Of a stretch of DNA of 64,000 nt, positions 1 through 9,254 are shown piece after piece; position 1 is the first letter of the stretch; the number at the start of each line of letters is the position of its first letter. Both the position numbers and the translations under genes were made by a program. The notes under the pieces were generated by a model. The model worked only from the letters and a program-made list of their open reading frames with translations. It was not told the DNA's origin and did no database searches. Source of the DNA: Klebsiella grimontii (GTDB lineage: Bacteria > Pseudomonadota > Gammaproteobacteria > Enterobacterales > Enterobacteriaceae). The stretch is taken from contig NZ_FZTC01000019.1 in NCBI RefSeq assembly GCF_900200035.1, positions 124,001 through 188,000 of the forward strand, given 5' to 3'.

Positions 1-18
1 GCCCGGCATTCACCGGGC
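1..18 (-). terminator. Hairpin at the window edge, possible gdh terminator
   Basis: GCCCGG and CCGGGC arms with a 6-base loop lie 13 bases beyond the glutamate dehydrogenase stop codon on its coding strand. Any U-tract would fall outside the window, so termination cannot be confirmed. Confidence 0.4.
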
Positions 19-31
19 TGAGAAGGGGGGA

Positions 32-1306
32 TTATCCCGGATATATACCGCGATCTTTACGCGCCATCAGGATCCGCTCACAGGCCACGATATAGGCGGC
101 GGTGCGTAAAGAGCACGCTTTTTCCACGGCTTTTTCGTAAACGTGAACGATCGCATCGGTCATGATGCGGTCCATTTTGGCGTTGATCTCTTCTTCGCTC
201 CAGAAGAAGCTGGCCATATCCTGTACCCATTCGAAGTAGCTCACGGTGACGCCGCCGGCGTTACAGATAACGTCCGGCACCACCACAATGCCGCGCTCGG
301 CCAGCACGTCGTCCGCTTCCGGATAGGTCGGGCCGTTAGCGCCTTCGAGCACCAGTTTACAGCTGAGGGTTTCGGCGCGCTCGCGCGTAATCTGGCCTTC
401 CAGCGCCGCCGGGATCAGAATATCCATCGGCGTCGTCCAGAACGCTTCTTTGGCAATTTCGCGGGCGCCAGGGAAACCGGCGATTTGCTTGTTCTCGGCC
501 TGCCATGCGGTCAGCGCGGCCATATCAATACCGCCCTCGTTATACAGGGTGGCGGTGTGGTCCTGAATCACCACAATCCGCGCGCCGACGCCTGCAAACA
601 GGCGGGCCGCTTCGCTACCCACGTTACCAAAACCCTGTAGCGCGACTTTGGCACCCTCGATTTCGATACCGCTGCGGCGAGCCACTTCGCGACCGGTGAC
701 GAATACGCCGCGGCCGGTGGCTTTTTCACGGCCCAGCGAACCGCCGAGGTGAATCGGCTTGCCGGTGACCACGCCGGTGATGGTAGTGCCGTGGTTCATG
801 GAGTAGGTATCCATCATCCAGGCCATCACTTTGCCGTTGGTGCCGACGTCCGGCGCCGGAATATCTTTTTGCGGCCCGATAATAATGCCGATCTCGCTGG
901 TATAGCGACGGGTCAAACGCTCCAGTTCACCTTCCGACAATGAGAACGGGTCGACGCGGATGCCGCCTTTGGCGCCGCCGTAGGGAATATTAACTGCCGC
1001 ACACTTGATGGTCATCCAGGCTGAAAGCGCCATCACTTCATTCAGATCAACATCAGGATGGTAGCGCACGCCGCCTTTACCCGGTCCGCGCGAGAGGTTG
1101 TGCTGAACGCGATAGCCTTCGAAGTGGCGGATAGTACCATCGTCCATTTGCACCGGGATATCAACGATGAGCGCGCGTTTCGGATGGCGCAGGGTTTCAA
1201 TCCAGAAAGCGAGATCGCCGAGGTAGGGCGCGACGCGATCGATTTGACGCAGGTAGGTGGTCCATGGAGATGTACTACTTTCAGAAGCGTAAGATAACTT
1301 TTCCAT
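32..1306 (-). CDS. Glutamate dehydrogenase (Glu/Leu/Phe/Val dehydrogenase family)
   Basis: A 424-residue cytoplasmic oxidoreductase that interconverts glutamate and 2-oxoglutarate plus ammonia using NAD(P). The substrate-site motif [11 protein letters not shown] holds the catalytic Lys113, PAPDVGTN holds Asp153, and GFGNVGS near residue 225 is the dinucleotide-binding Rossmann turn. It is shorter than the 447-residue NADP enzyme GdhA of E. coli and resembles the roughly 420-residue family of Bacillus RocG/GudB, so I do not assign the gdhA symbol. The ATG start follows a purine-rich stretch. It faces ydcF across a 410-base intergenic region and is transcribed alone. Coenzyme preference and direction (catabolic or assimilatory) cannot be read from the sequence; a catabolic role is inference from family resemblance. 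Confidence 0.93.
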   Translation of the reverse strand: MEKLSYASESSTSPWTTYLRQIDRVAPYLGDLAFWIETLRHPKRALIVDIPVQMDDGTIRHFEGYRVQHNLSRGPGKGGVRYHPDVDLNEVMALSAWMTIKCAAVNIPYGGAKGGIRVDPFSLSEGELERLTRRYTSEIGIIIGPQKDIPAPDVGTNGKVMAWMMDTYSMNHGTTITGVVTGKPIHLGGSLGREKATGRGVFVTGREVARRSGIEIEGAKVALQGFGNVGSEAARLFAGVGARIVVIQDHTATLYNEGGIDMAALTAWQAENKQIAGFPGAREIAKEAFWTTPMDILIPAALEGQITRERAETLSCKLVLEGANGPTYPEADDVLAERGIVVVPDVICNAGGVTVSYFEWVQDMASFFWSEEEINAKMDRIMTDAIVHVYEKAVEKACSLRTAAYIVACERILMARKDRGIYPG

Positions 1307-1716
1307 AAGAGTCCTGTTTCGCAGTGATAATTATTTTGTTAACCGTGGAAAGGTACAGCTATAAACTCTGTAACGAGAATGTTATCACCAATTTAATGGG
1401 ACGGTATTTGGCAAAAATGCAGAATATGCTGTTGTTGCGGCTGGGATTCAGCTTTTTATGAATAAAAAAACGCAAAACAAGGCTCTTCATGGATGAATAT
1501 GCATTTTTGTGCATTAAAGCCGTAGTTGTAACCCTTTCTCCCTATTTATTAGATTCTTGACCCTCTTCAAAAAGTGAATAAAACGCTATTCAGATGTGTT
1601 GACTTTGTTGCTTAAGAGGCGTGGGTGCGCTATTTGCGCTTTATTACCCAAAGTTCGCGCCAGCGTCTAAGATGGTGGCCGCTAATCTACGGCTGAGAGT
1701 GTTAACAGGAGAGAAC
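1307..1716. other. Intergenic region between gdh and ydcF
   Basis: A 410-base divergent control region. It contains an ATGCA-N6-TGCAT inverted repeat around 1500-1516 and a TGAAT-N8-ATTCA dyad at 1575-1592. The dyad resembles two ARG-box half-sites, but the spacing of 8 instead of 4 argues against ArgR. No convincing open reading frame or RNA was seen. Confidence 0.5.
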
Positions 1717-2508
1717 ATGTCAGAACATTTTCCATCGCTACCCGAGGCGGTACTGGCCGCGGCGAACCAGCTGGGCGCCTGGCTGGCGCAGGATGATTTG
1801 CCCCGTGACCCGCAAATAGAGGTGGTGGTGCTGGCTGGCAACGCGGTGATCCCGACCATCGATTTCGCCTGCCGGCTGGCGGCGCGGCACGCGGTTCCGC
1901 TGCTGATCAGCGGCGGTATCGGTCACTCCACTTCGTTTTTATACCAGTCGGTGTTGAACGACCCGCGCTACCGCGCCATTGCGGTAAGGGATCGCGCCGA
2001 AGCGCATATCCTGGCCGACATCGCCCATCAGTTCTGGGCTATTCCGCGCGAACACATCGTGGTGGAGGATCGCTCCACCAACTGCGGAGAGAACGCGCAC
2101 TTTACCCGGCAAATGCTTGAGGAGAGGGGCATTGCCCATCGTACGGGCGTGGTGATTCAGGATCCGACCATGCAGCGCAGAACGATGGCGACGTTTGCCC
2201 GCGTCTGGCAAGACGCCCCGCGAGCGCCGACGTGGTACAGCACGCCGGGGTGCGCGCCAGTATTGTGCAACGGGCGTGACGGTGTCACGTTTTGCGGGGA
2301 AGATAGGGGGCTGTGGCCGGTGGGGCGCTATCTGGCGCTGATCCTCGGCGAGCCGCCGCGGCTGGCGGATAACCCGCAGGGTTACGGCCCGTTGGGCAAG
2401 GGTTTTATCGCCCATGTGGATATTCCGCCGCACATTGCTCAGGCGTGGCAGACGCTGCGCGACGACCGCCTGCTCTCCGATGCGCTAAGCGCGCGGCAGT
2501 TGGCTTAG
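1717..2508 (+). CDS. ydcF: YdcF, SAM-binding DUF218 family protein
   Basis: A 263-residue protein that aligns along its whole length with E. coli YdcF (266 residues), including VVLAGNAVIPTIDFAC, LLISGGIGHST, STNCGENA and QDPTMQRRTM. E. coli YdcF has a Rossmann-like DUF218 fold and was reported to bind S-adenosylmethionine; its reaction is unknown. The frame is open upstream to a GTG at 1621, but the ATG at 1717 follows AACAGGAGAGA and matches the family start. It stands directly before aldA, as in E. coli, but 276 bases and a likely promoter separate them, so co-transcription is unlikely. Confidence 0.92.
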   Translation: MSEHFPSLPEAVLAAANQLGAWLAQDDLPRDPQIEVVVLAGNAVIPTIDFACRLAARHAVPLLISGGIGHSTSFLYQSVLNDPRYRAIAVRDRAEAHILADIAHQFWAIPREHIVVEDRSTNCGENAHFTRQMLEERGIAHRTGVVIQDPTMQRRTMATFARVWQDAPRAPTWYSTPGCAPVLCNGRDGVTFCGEDRGLWPVGRYLALILGEPPRLADNPQGYGPLGKGFIAHVDIPPHIAQAWQTLRDDRLLSDALSARQLA

Positions 2509-2675
2509 GTAACCATAAAGCGCTTTTCATCGCTGCTGCTCCGCGTTTCTCCCTTCTCTGGACGCATGGCCTGGTCGTCGCGTCGGGAAATTTGCCCGTT
2601 TGCGTTGGCGGTATCGCAAACGGGCAGCTCGTGTTATTGAATTGTGATTGTTTGCGCGTTAGCTTCGTCTCTTTT

Positions 2676-2691
2676 TATGAAATATCTCACA
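2676..2691 (+). promoter_or_regulatory. Candidate CRP site upstream of aldA
   Basis: TATGA-N6-TCACA matches the CRP consensus TGTGA-N6-TCACA at 9 of 10 bases. A weak promoter follows (TTGCCT at 2716, TAACAT at 2738), placing the site centre about 66 bases before the inferred start of transcription. E. coli aldA is known to depend on cAMP-CRP, which supports the call; no binding data exist here. Confidence 0.55.
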
Positions 2692-2784
2692 AAAACAAGC
2701 CCTCATGCTGTCTCTTTGCCTGACGGACGATAATTTTTAACATCTAGTTCACCTGTTAAAAACAATAATCCTGAGGAGCAGACC

Positions 2785-4224
2785 ATGACAGCACCCGTTC
2801 AACACCCTATGTATATTGACGGCCAGTTTGAACCCGGCCGCGGTGATGCGTGGATTGATGTGATCAACCCGGCAACGGAAGCGCTGCTTTCGCGGATCCC
2901 CGACGGCAGCGCGGAGGATGCGCGGCGCGCGATTCTCGCCGCCGAGCGCGCGCAGCCGGGCTGGGAGGCCCTGCCAGCGATTGAGCGCGCGGGATGGCTG
3001 CGCAAAATCGCCGCCGGTATCCGCGAACGTGCGGAAGAGATCGCCGCGCTGATCGTCGCTGAGGGCGGAAAAATCCAGCAGCTGGCGGCGGTGGAGGTCT
3101 CTTTTACCGCCGATTATCTTGATTATATGGCCGAGTGGGCGCGCCGTTATGAAGGTGAAATTGTGCAGAGCGACCGCCCGGGGGAGAACATTCTGGTATT
3201 TAAGCGCGCGCTGGGTGTGACGACCGGCATCCTGCCGTGGAATTTTCCGTTCTTCCTGATTGCCCGTAAGCTGGCGCCGGCGCTGATTACCGGCAATACC
3301 ATCGTCATTAAACCGAGTGAATTTACGCCGAATAACGCCATCGCTTTTGCGCAAATCGTCCATGATATCGGTCTGCCGAAAGGGGTCTTTAACCTGGTGC
3401 TGGGCCGCGGAGAAACCGTAGGCCAGGAGCTGGCAGGCAATCCGAAAGTGGCGATGGTCAGCATGACCGGCAGCGTTGCCGCGGGCGAGAAGATTATGGC
3501 CGCGGCGGCGAAAAACATCACTAAAGTGTGTCTGGAGCTGGGCGGGAAAGCGCCCGCTATCGTGATGGACGATGCGGATCTGGAGCTGGCGGTTAAGGCG
3601 GTGGTGGATTCTCGGGTCATTAATAGCGGGCAGGTGTGCAACTGCGTCGAGCGCGTGTACGTGCAAAAGGGCATTTACGATCGCTTCGTTAATCGCCTTG
3701 GCGAAGCGCTGAAGGCGGTACAGTTTGGCGATCCGGTGGCACGGGACGATATCGCGATGGGGCCGTTGATTAACGCCGCCGCGCTGGCGCGCGTTGAGCA
3801 GAAGGTGGCAAAAGCGGTCGCCCAGGGCGCGCGCGTCGCCCTTGGCGGGAAAGCGGTGACGGGCAGGGGCTATTTTTATCCGCCGACGCTGCTGCTGGAC
3901 GTGCGCCAGGAGATGGATATCGTGCATGAAGAGACATTCGGTCCGGTGCTACCGGTGGTGGCGTTTGATACCCTTGAAGAGGCGCTGGCGATGGCCAACG
4001 ACAGCGATTATGGGCTGACGTCGTCAATCTATACCCGCGACCTGAACGTCGCGATGAAGGCGATTAAGGGGCTGAAGTTTGGCGAAACCTATATTAACCG
4101 CGAAAACTTCGAAGCGATGCAGGGTTTCCATGCCGGATGGCGTAAATCGGGCATCGGCGGCGCCGACGGACGTCACGGCCTGAATGAGTATCTGCAAACT
4201 CAGGTGGTCTATCTGCAGGCCTGA
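2785..4224 (+). CDS. aldA: Lactaldehyde/glycolaldehyde dehydrogenase AldA
   Basis: A 479-residue NAD-dependent aldehyde dehydrogenase, the same length as E. coli AldA, which oxidises L-lactaldehyde to lactate in fucose and rhamnose breakdown and glycolaldehyde to glycolate. Catalytic Cys285 (SGQVCNC), Glu251 (LELGGKAP) and Asn153 (PWNFPF) sit at the E. coli positions. The ATG follows CCTGAGGAGCAGACC. A CRP-like site lies upstream and a REP cluster follows the stop codon. Assignment rests on near-identity of motifs and on the ydcF-aldA-gapC gene order shared with E. coli. Confidence 0.97.
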   Translation: MTAPVQHPMYIDGQFEPGRGDAWIDVINPATEALLSRIPDGSAEDARRAILAAERAQPGWEALPAIERAGWLRKIAAGIRERAEEIAALIVAEGGKIQQLAAVEVSFTADYLDYMAEWARRYEGEIVQSDRPGENILVFKRALGVTTGILPWNFPFFLIARKLAPALITGNTIVIKPSEFTPNNAIAFAQIVHDIGLPKGVFNLVLGRGETVGQELAGNPKVAMVSMTGSVAAGEKIMAAAAKNITKVCLELGGKAPAIVMDDADLELAVKAVVDSRVINSGQVCNCVERVYVQKGIYDRFVNRLGEALKAVQFGDPVARDDIAMGPLINAAALARVEQKVAKAVAQGARVALGGKAVTGRGYFYPPTLLLDVRQEMDIVHEETFGPVLPVVAFDTLEEALAMANDSDYGLTSSIYTRDLNVAMKAIKGLKFGETYINRENFEAMQGFHAGWRKSGIGGADGRHGLNEYLQTQVVYLQA

Positions 4225-4244
4225 TTTAGCAGAGGAGCGGCGCG

Positions 4245-4498
4245 TTTCCCGGAGGCGATGCTGCGCATCTGTCCGGGCTACCCAGCCCGCAGGCTGTCCC
4301 CCGGGTCGCGGCTGACGCCTTACCCGGGCTACCCAAACGCAGGCCGCACGTACCTGTAGCCCGGGCAAGGCGCTCTGCGCCGCCCCCGGGAGCAGAGCGC
4401 GGAGTAGCAGAATTTCCCGGAGGCGATGCTGCGCATCTGTCCGGGCTACCCAGCCCGCCGACTGCCCCCCGGGGCGTGGCTGACGCCTTACCCGGGCT
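4245..4498. repeat. Cluster of REP/BIME palindromes with a 46-base direct repeat
   Basis: The aldA-gapC convergent gap is filled by about five REP-like units, each with a CCCGG...CCGGGC stem and the core GGCTGACGCC or GGCGATGCTGCGC. One 46-base unit occurs twice without mismatch, at 4245-4290 and 4413-4458, so the array has expanded by duplication with a 168-base period. REP elements act in mRNA 3' end stability and gyrase or Pol I binding; here they separate two convergent genes. Confidence 0.88.
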
Positions 4499-4521
4499 AT
4501 GCGTGCCGAGTAGTCTGCGCC

Positions 4522-5520
4522 TTACTTCGCGAATTTATCCAGCACCCGGATAAGCTGGGTAACGAAGCCATACTCGTTATCGTACCAGGCCACGGTTTTC
4601 ACCAGCTGCAGATCGCCAACCTCAGCAATCTCCAGCTGCGTGGCATCATAAATGGAACCGAAATGGCTGCCGATAACGTCCGACGAAACGATCTCCTCTT
4701 CGGTATAACCGAATGATTCGTTGTTCGCCGCCGCGCTTTTCATCGCCTGATTGACTTCTTCGGCGGAGACCTTTTTCTCCAGCACTGACACCAGCTCAGT
4801 CACCGACCCGGTTTTGGTCGGTACGCGCTGGGCGTGACCCTTCAGCTTGCCGCTAAGCTCGGGAATAACCAGCCCAATGGCTTTCGCCGCCCCGGTAGTA
4901 TGCGGAATGATATTTTCCGCAGCGGCGCGGGAAGCGCGCAAATCCTTGCCGCGCGGGCCGTCAACCAGCGATTGCGTACCGGTATAGGCGTGAATAGTGG
5001 TCATGGTCCCCACCTTTATACCAAAGGCGTCATGGAGCACTTTCGCCATCGGCGCCAGGCAGTTGGTGGTGCAGGAGGCCACGGAAATAATCGTATCGTT
5101 GGCGTCCAGCGTGTCGTCGTTAACGTTATAGACAATGGTTTTCATGTCGCCAGCGGGCGCGGAGATCAGCACTTTTTTAGCCCCGGCGGTCAGATGCGCT
5201 TGCGCTTTGTCCGCGGAGGTATAAAAACCCGTACACTCGACAATCAGCTCGGCGCCTACCGCTTTCCACGGAATATGCTGAGCCTCTTTTTCCGCATAAA
5301 CGGTAATTTTTTTGCCATCAACGATCAGCGCATCTTCCGTAAAATCCACGCTCCATGGGAAAGGACCGTAGTTTGAATCATGCTTTAACAGGTAGGCCAG
5401 CACTTTAGGTGATGTCAGGTCGTTAATCGCCACGACCTCTAAAGGGCTGTCGACCTCCAGTAACCGGCGCAGTACTAAACGTCCAATACGCCCAAATCCA
5501 TTAATCCCAAGTTTGCTCAT
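4522..5520 (-). CDS. gapC: Glyceraldehyde-3-phosphate dehydrogenase, intact GapC
   Basis: A 332-residue NAD-dependent [13 protein letters not shown] begins the Rossmann fold, Cys150 in ASCTTNC is the thiolate that forms the thioacyl intermediate, His177 is the activating base, and WYDNEYGF is the conserved C-terminal motif. Position beside aldA and before the cybB region matches gapC, which is a frameshifted pseudogene in E. coli K-12; here the frame is complete with all catalytic residues. GGAG lies 8 bases before the ATG. It is probably a paralogue of a housekeeping gapA elsewhere; whether it serves glycolysis under particular conditions is not shown. Confidence 0.95.
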   Translation of the reverse strand: MSKLGINGFGRIGRLVLRRLLEVDSPLEVVAINDLTSPKVLAYLLKHDSNYGPFPWSVDFTEDALIVDGKKITVYAEKEAQHIPWKAVGAELIVECTGFYTSADKAQAHLTAGAKKVLISAPAGDMKTIVYNVNDDTLDANDTIISVASCTTNCLAPMAKVLHDAFGIKVGTMTTIHAYTGTQSLVDGPRGKDLRASRAAAENIIPHTTGAAKAIGLVIPELSGKLKGHAQRVPTKTGSVTELVSVLEKKVSAEEVNQAMKSAAANNESFGYTEEEIVSSDVIGSHFGSIYDATQLEIAEVGDLQLVKTVAWYDNEYGFVTQLIRVLDKFAK

Positions 5521-5726
5521 GAAGAATCTCCAGGTCAGGTGAAAACTTCTCCAGGCTTAGTCCAGCCGTCGGGATAGGGCAACCAGCGATTTATTTGGCG
5601 CCGTTAAATGCTGATAAAAACGCGAACGGAAAAGTGAATAAATTCGGCGGGTTGCGGGCGGGGCGTTAAGGGGTAATAATTTTTTGTTTCAGCTTTATAC
5701 GCCAGGGGCATATTGGCAACGGAGTG

Positions 5727-5753
5727 AAAAGGCGGGCCAGAGAAGGACCCGCC
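5727..5753 (-). terminator. Terminator of the SSAT-like acetyltransferase gene
   Basis: On the minus strand a GGCGGG...CCCGCC stem directly after the stop codon is followed by TTTTC. Confidence 0.6.
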
Positions 5754-5763
5754 TGATGGCGGA

Positions 5764-6258
5764 CTAGTCGGCGGCCCTGCCCAGTTCAGCAAAAGCGGTA
5801 AGCGCAGCGCCGTCAAGGCGATAGCGAACCCACTCACTTTGCGCAACGGCGCCAATGCTCAGATAAAAATCAATGGCCGGCTGGTTCCAGTCGAGCACGC
5901 TCCACTCCAGGCGACCGCACTCTCTTTTTACCGCCAGCTGAGCGATGGTTTTCAGGAGCGCTTTTCCTGCGCCGCGGCCGCGAAACTCGGGGGTGATGTA
6001 GAGATCTTCCATATAGATGCCGTTGCGGCCGAGCCAGGTGGAATAGCTGGTAAAGAACACCGCGTAGCCGGCGGTCTTATTGTCAATCTCGCAGATTAAC
6101 GCTTCCGTTTTGCTGTCGCTGGCGAAAAGCGATGCCTGGATTTCCTCAACCGTGGTGACCACCTGTTCCGGCGCCTTTTCATACACCGCCAGCTCGTAAA
6201 TCATGTCATAAATTGCTTTTGCGTCCGCCGGGCTGGCCTGACGAATGGTCATATTCAT
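5764..6258 (-). CDS. GNAT acetyltransferase of the diamine/spermidine N1-acetyltransferase (SSAT) type
   Basis: A 164-residue GNAT protein. It follows the eukaryotic SSAT/thialysine acetyltransferase pattern: MIYELAVYEKAPEQV near the N terminus, LYITPEFRGRGAGKALL as the acetyl-CoA P-loop (RGRGAG) and WNQPAIDFYLSIGA near the C terminus, corresponding to WNEPSINFYKRRGA in human SSAT. The frame extends upstream, but ATG 6258 has CAGGTAA six bases away. It is divergent from a LysR gene with 86 bases between starts, a usual arrangement for a regulator and its target. Acetylation of a polyamine or a lysine analogue is inferred from family resemblance only. Confidence 0.82.
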   Translation of the reverse strand: MNMTIRQASPADAKAIYDMIYELAVYEKAPEQVVTTVEEIQASLFASDSKTEALICEIDNKTAGYAVFFTSYSTWLGRNGIYMEDLYITPEFRGRGAGKALLKTIAQLAVKRECGRLEWSVLDWNQPAIDFYLSIGAVAQSEWVRYRLDGAALTAFAELGRAAD

Positions 6259-6344
6259 TGGATTACCTGTTGTGCCATCGTAAGTTTGATACCGCAAAGC
6301 ATAAACGTTAAGGTTAGAAGAATTAAGTGCAATGAAATCACGTA

Positions 6345-7271
6345 ATGATGAATATTATGCATCCAGCCCTTCGCCGTCTTGATTTGAACCTGCTGCCGGT
6401 ATTCGAGGCGGTCTACCGCTATCGTTCGGTGCGCCTGGCGGCGGAAGAGCTGGCGATGAGCACCTCGGCGTTAAGCCACGCGCTGTCCAGGCTGCGCGCC
6501 GCGCTCAATGACCCGCTTTTCTATCGCGAAGGGCATCGTATGTGCCCCAGCGTGTTCGCCACCCAGCTCGCGCCTTCTATTGCCTCGGCGTTAACGTTTT
6601 TAGATCAGGAGCTGACCCCGCAGCCGAAGTTTGTCGCCTCAGCCAGTACCGACTGCTTACAGATAGCGATCACGGATTTCACCGCGCAGTGCGTTTTCCC
6701 TACGCTGATGCCCAGGCTACAGCAACAGGCGCCCGGCCTGCGTTTCGAGCTGCGCTATCTGCCGCACAGCCCGGCGCTGACGGAACTGCTGGCCGGCGAG
6801 GTGGATTTAGCGCTGGGGTTTAGCGCCCTGAATGAAGCAGAGCATCCGGAGCTGGATGAGATCTGCTGGCTGAAAGATGATTATGTTGCGATAAGCCACG
6901 CCGGCCGGTCCCGGCTAACGCTGGCGGATTACCTGGCAGCCCAGCATCTGGTGGTTACCCCGTGGAATGAAAGCCAGGGGGTTCTCGACGTACAGCTCGC
7001 GAAAATGGGGTTTGCGCGGCATATCACCATCAAAACGCCCTCTATGCTGAGCGCGCCCTTCATTATTGCGCAAAGTGAACTGCTTATGGCGATACCGCGC
7101 TCGGCAGCGGAAAAAATGCTCGGCGCGGCGAAGTTGAAGGTTTTTGAACTACCGTTTGAGGTTCCGCCATTCGAGGTGAAAATCTATTCACATAAGCGGA
7201 GCGGGCAGCGCGGCGCGAGCCAGTGGCTGAAAGCGAAGCTGAGGGAGTGGGCCGCGGCGGAGCGCGCCTGA
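6345..7271 (+). CDS. LysR-family transcriptional regulator
   Basis: A 308-residue regulator. Residues 10-70 form the winged helix-turn-helix (LDLNLLPVFEAVYRYRSV, then STSALSHALSRLR), and the remainder is the periplasmic-binding-like effector domain. DLNLL together with the SALSHALSRLR recognition helix points to the NodD/LeuO-like branch. It faces the SSAT-like acetyltransferase gene, which is its likeliest target. No strong ribosome site precedes the ATG, so the second ATG at 6348 or the one at 6357 could also start translation. The effector is unknown. Confidence 0.88.
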   Translation: MMNIMHPALRRLDLNLLPVFEAVYRYRSVRLAAEELAMSTSALSHALSRLRAALNDPLFYREGHRMCPSVFATQLAPSIASALTFLDQELTPQPKFVASASTDCLQIAITDFTAQCVFPTLMPRLQQQAPGLRFELRYLPHSPALTELLAGEVDLALGFSALNEAEHPELDEICWLKDDYVAISHAGRSRLTLADYLAAQHLVVTPWNESQGVLDVQLAKMGFARHITIKTPSMLSAPFIIAQSELLMAIPRSAAEKMLGAAKLKVFELPFEVPPFEVKIYSHKRSGQRGASQWLKAKLREWAAAERA

Positions 7272-7403
7272 AGTCTCGTTTGACGAGCCAGCGATATATG
7301 CTTAACTCATCAGATAACACATGTGAATCGTCTGTTAACAGCCTGATGCGCGTTTCATTGGTAAGCGCTGCGTCATCTATCCTGATAACGTAAGAGAGAA
7401 AAA

Positions 7404-8375
7404 TTGAAATTAGCCGGACTTCATCCAGATGAACTGCGCCGTCTGCAATCGCTGCGGACATCCGGATTATTAAACAGCGGAAAAGAAGAGCGTTTCGATC
7501 GCCTGACCAGGCTTGCGCGTACGCTCTACGATCTACCGGTGGCTTCGATTAGCCTCGTGGGGGAAAATACCCTGCACGTAAAATCCTGCGCCGGACTGGA
7601 AGTGGATACCCTGCCGAGGGATATCACATTCTGCGCGCATACTATCCTGCAGACCGACCCTTTAATCGTCAACGACCTGCAGCAGGACCTGCGCTTTCAC
7701 GATAACCCGCTGGTCACCGAAGCGCCTTTTATCCGCTTTTATGCCGGCTACCCGGTGCAACTGCCTGACGGCGCGACGGTAGGCGCGTTCTGTCTGATGG
7801 ATCACAAGCCGCGCGCTTTCTCCGTTCATGAAATACAAATCTTAAGCGACCTGGCCGCCATCGTTGAAGATGAATTCAAGGTGCTGGACGCGGCGACCGC
7901 CGACGAGCTGACGGGGCTGTTCAACCGCCGGGGCTTTATGTCGTTAGCGGAGTACGCGCTGCTGACCGCCAGACGGCGGAATGAACCAGCGAGCCTCATC
8001 TTTATCGATCTCGATCGCTTTAAGCTGATTAACGATACCTGGGGTCATGAACAGGGAGATAAAGCCCTGAGGGCGATTGCCGATTTGATGAAGGCCACCT
8101 TCAGAGAGTCGGATTTAATTGCCAGGCAGGGCGGCGACGAATTTATCATCCTGCTTGCCAATACCTCGCAGCAGACCGCGGGCCTGGCGATGGAGCAGCT
8201 TAGCAAGAACGTCGCGGAGTACAATCAGCAGGCGGGCAATCCGTGGCAGCTGGCGTTCTCATGGGGCTGCGTTGAATACGATCCCGCTGCGCATCATAGC
8301 CTCAATGAGATCGTCGCGGTGGCGGACCGGCGCATGTATCAGGCGAAGAGCAGCCATGGCGCGGAACGTCGGTAG
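7404..8375 (+). CDS. GAF-GGDEF diguanylate cyclase
   Basis: A 323-residue soluble protein with an N-terminal GAF sensor domain (residues 25-155) and a C-terminal GGDEF domain (165-320). The active-site loop is canonical GGDEF (243-247), and RESD at 234-237 lies exactly five residues upstream, forming the product-inhibition I-site. It should therefore make cyclic di-GMP and be feedback-inhibited. The GAF domain has SCAGLEVDTLPRD and FCAHTI, as in the GAF domains of many GGDEF proteins, with ligand unknown. The start is TTG at 7404, with AAGAGAG upstream and no in-frame ATG nearby. There is no membrane segment, so sensing is cytoplasmic. Confidence 0.93.
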   Translation: MKLAGLHPDELRRLQSLRTSGLLNSGKEERFDRLTRLARTLYDLPVASISLVGENTLHVKSCAGLEVDTLPRDITFCAHTILQTDPLIVNDLQQDLRFHDNPLVTEAPFIRFYAGYPVQLPDGATVGAFCLMDHKPRAFSVHEIQILSDLAAIVEDEFKVLDAATADELTGLFNRRGFMSLAEYALLTARRRNEPASLIFIDLDRFKLINDTWGHEQGDKALRAIADLMKATFRESDLIARQGGDEFIILLANTSQQTAGLAMEQLSKNVAEYNQQAGNPWQLAFSWGCVEYDPAAHHSLNEIVAVADRRMYQAKSSHGAERR

Positions 8376-8441
8376 TAGAACCGCCGGGCGTCGCCAGCCG
8401 ATAGTCGGCGTTTGGGCGATGCCGCAGCGGCTGTCGCCTCC

Positions 8442-8645
8442 TTAGTGGAGGCCAAGGCGGATCAGTTCAACCGGTTCGAACTTCCCTTCAGCCCCTTCAA
8501 CTTCAACAGTCTTATTACGACGCAGCTGGGCTGGGGTCAAACCCGTAGAATGGATAGCGATAATTTTACCGGTTTTGCCCGTCCCATTAATCATCACCTG
8601 GCTGCCGTTGGTAATAGGATTGCGGTTACGATCGTATGTGATCAT
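8442..8645 (-). CDS. Small conserved protein with KOW/SH3-like features, function unknown
   Basis: A 67-residue protein beginning [34 protein letters not shown] followed by TVEVEG and a C-terminal PVELIRLG suggests a small SH3-like barrel such as a KOW domain, but I cannot assign a named family. GGAGAAAAAACC precedes the ATG, a strong ribosome site. It is convergent with the diguanylate cyclase gene and stands alone. Confidence 0.78.
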   Translation of the reverse strand: MITYDRNRNPITNGSQVMINGTGKTGKIIAIHSTGLTPAQLRRNKTVEVEGAEGKFEPVELIRLGLH

Positions 8646-8924
8646 GGTTTTTTCTCCTTTTCATCATCGTGTCGTCACGCTCCGGGCTGTCCCGGCGCGG
8701 CGGTAATACAAATACGCCTCTCAGAGCGTCATTTTGTTGTTTTTGATCAACTTCACACTTTTTAGCGTCCCGCAACAGGCTAACGAGCCGGAGGCTGGCT
8801 TTGTCTGACCCGGCATCCGCATGTCCTCTGAAGCCGTTTTCGCTGGCGCCAAAGCCTGCGGATGCTCGGGTTGCAGTCGCGGATGCGGCTGCTAAACTTT
8901 TTTCGGGCATAACGGAGCGGAACG

Positions 8925-9122
8925 ATGAAGAACAAAGACGAACAAACGGGGCTGATTGGTCTTGCCATCGGCGCGGCGGTCATTGGTCTGGTTTCTGAGC
9001 AGAAGCCTATTAACCGGGAAAGTATTGTCGAAGAACTGGTGAGGTTGGGAAGACAGAAAGGGGACGGCGTCGAGGATGAGATTTTTAAACAGGCGGCGAC
9101 GCTGGTGCGTAAGGGGTTATGA
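8925..9122 (+). CDS. Small helical protein, possibly YmgB/AriR-like
   Basis: A 65-residue protein. A hydrophobic glycine-rich stretch (residues 9-23) precedes NRESIVEELVRL and a C-terminal amphipathic helix. The spacing between an Asn-x-x-I-x-x-x-L helix and the final helix recalls the YmgB/AriR/YcgZ family of small dimeric biofilm and acid-resistance regulators, but similarity is weak and the gene may be unrelated. CGGAGCGGAACG precedes the ATG. A CCCGGGT/ACCCGGG hairpin without U-tract lies at 9153-9174. Confidence 0.62.
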   Translation: MKNKDEQTGLIGLAIGAAVIGLVSEQKPINRESIVEELVRLGRQKGDGVEDEIFKQAATLVRKGL

Positions 9123-9254
9123 TCCCGCCGGTAAAAAGAACGCTATTTGAAGCCCGGGTATGCGCAAACCCGGGGTTAAACAGGAAGGAAGCGCATCATG
9201 AGATACGCGATCGCAACGCATATCAGCGACATGTACCAAACAAAACTCATTCTG

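Noticed and set aside
1575..1592. TGAAT-N8-ATTCA as an ArgR box upstream of ydcF
   Set aside because: The spacing of eight does not fit the ARG box (four), so ArgR binding is not claimed.
2749..3927. 392-codon minus-strand frame opposite aldA
   Set aside because: Mirror of a highly expressed GC-rich gene; its residues (many Arg, His, Gln) are typical of antisense frames, and aldA is certain.
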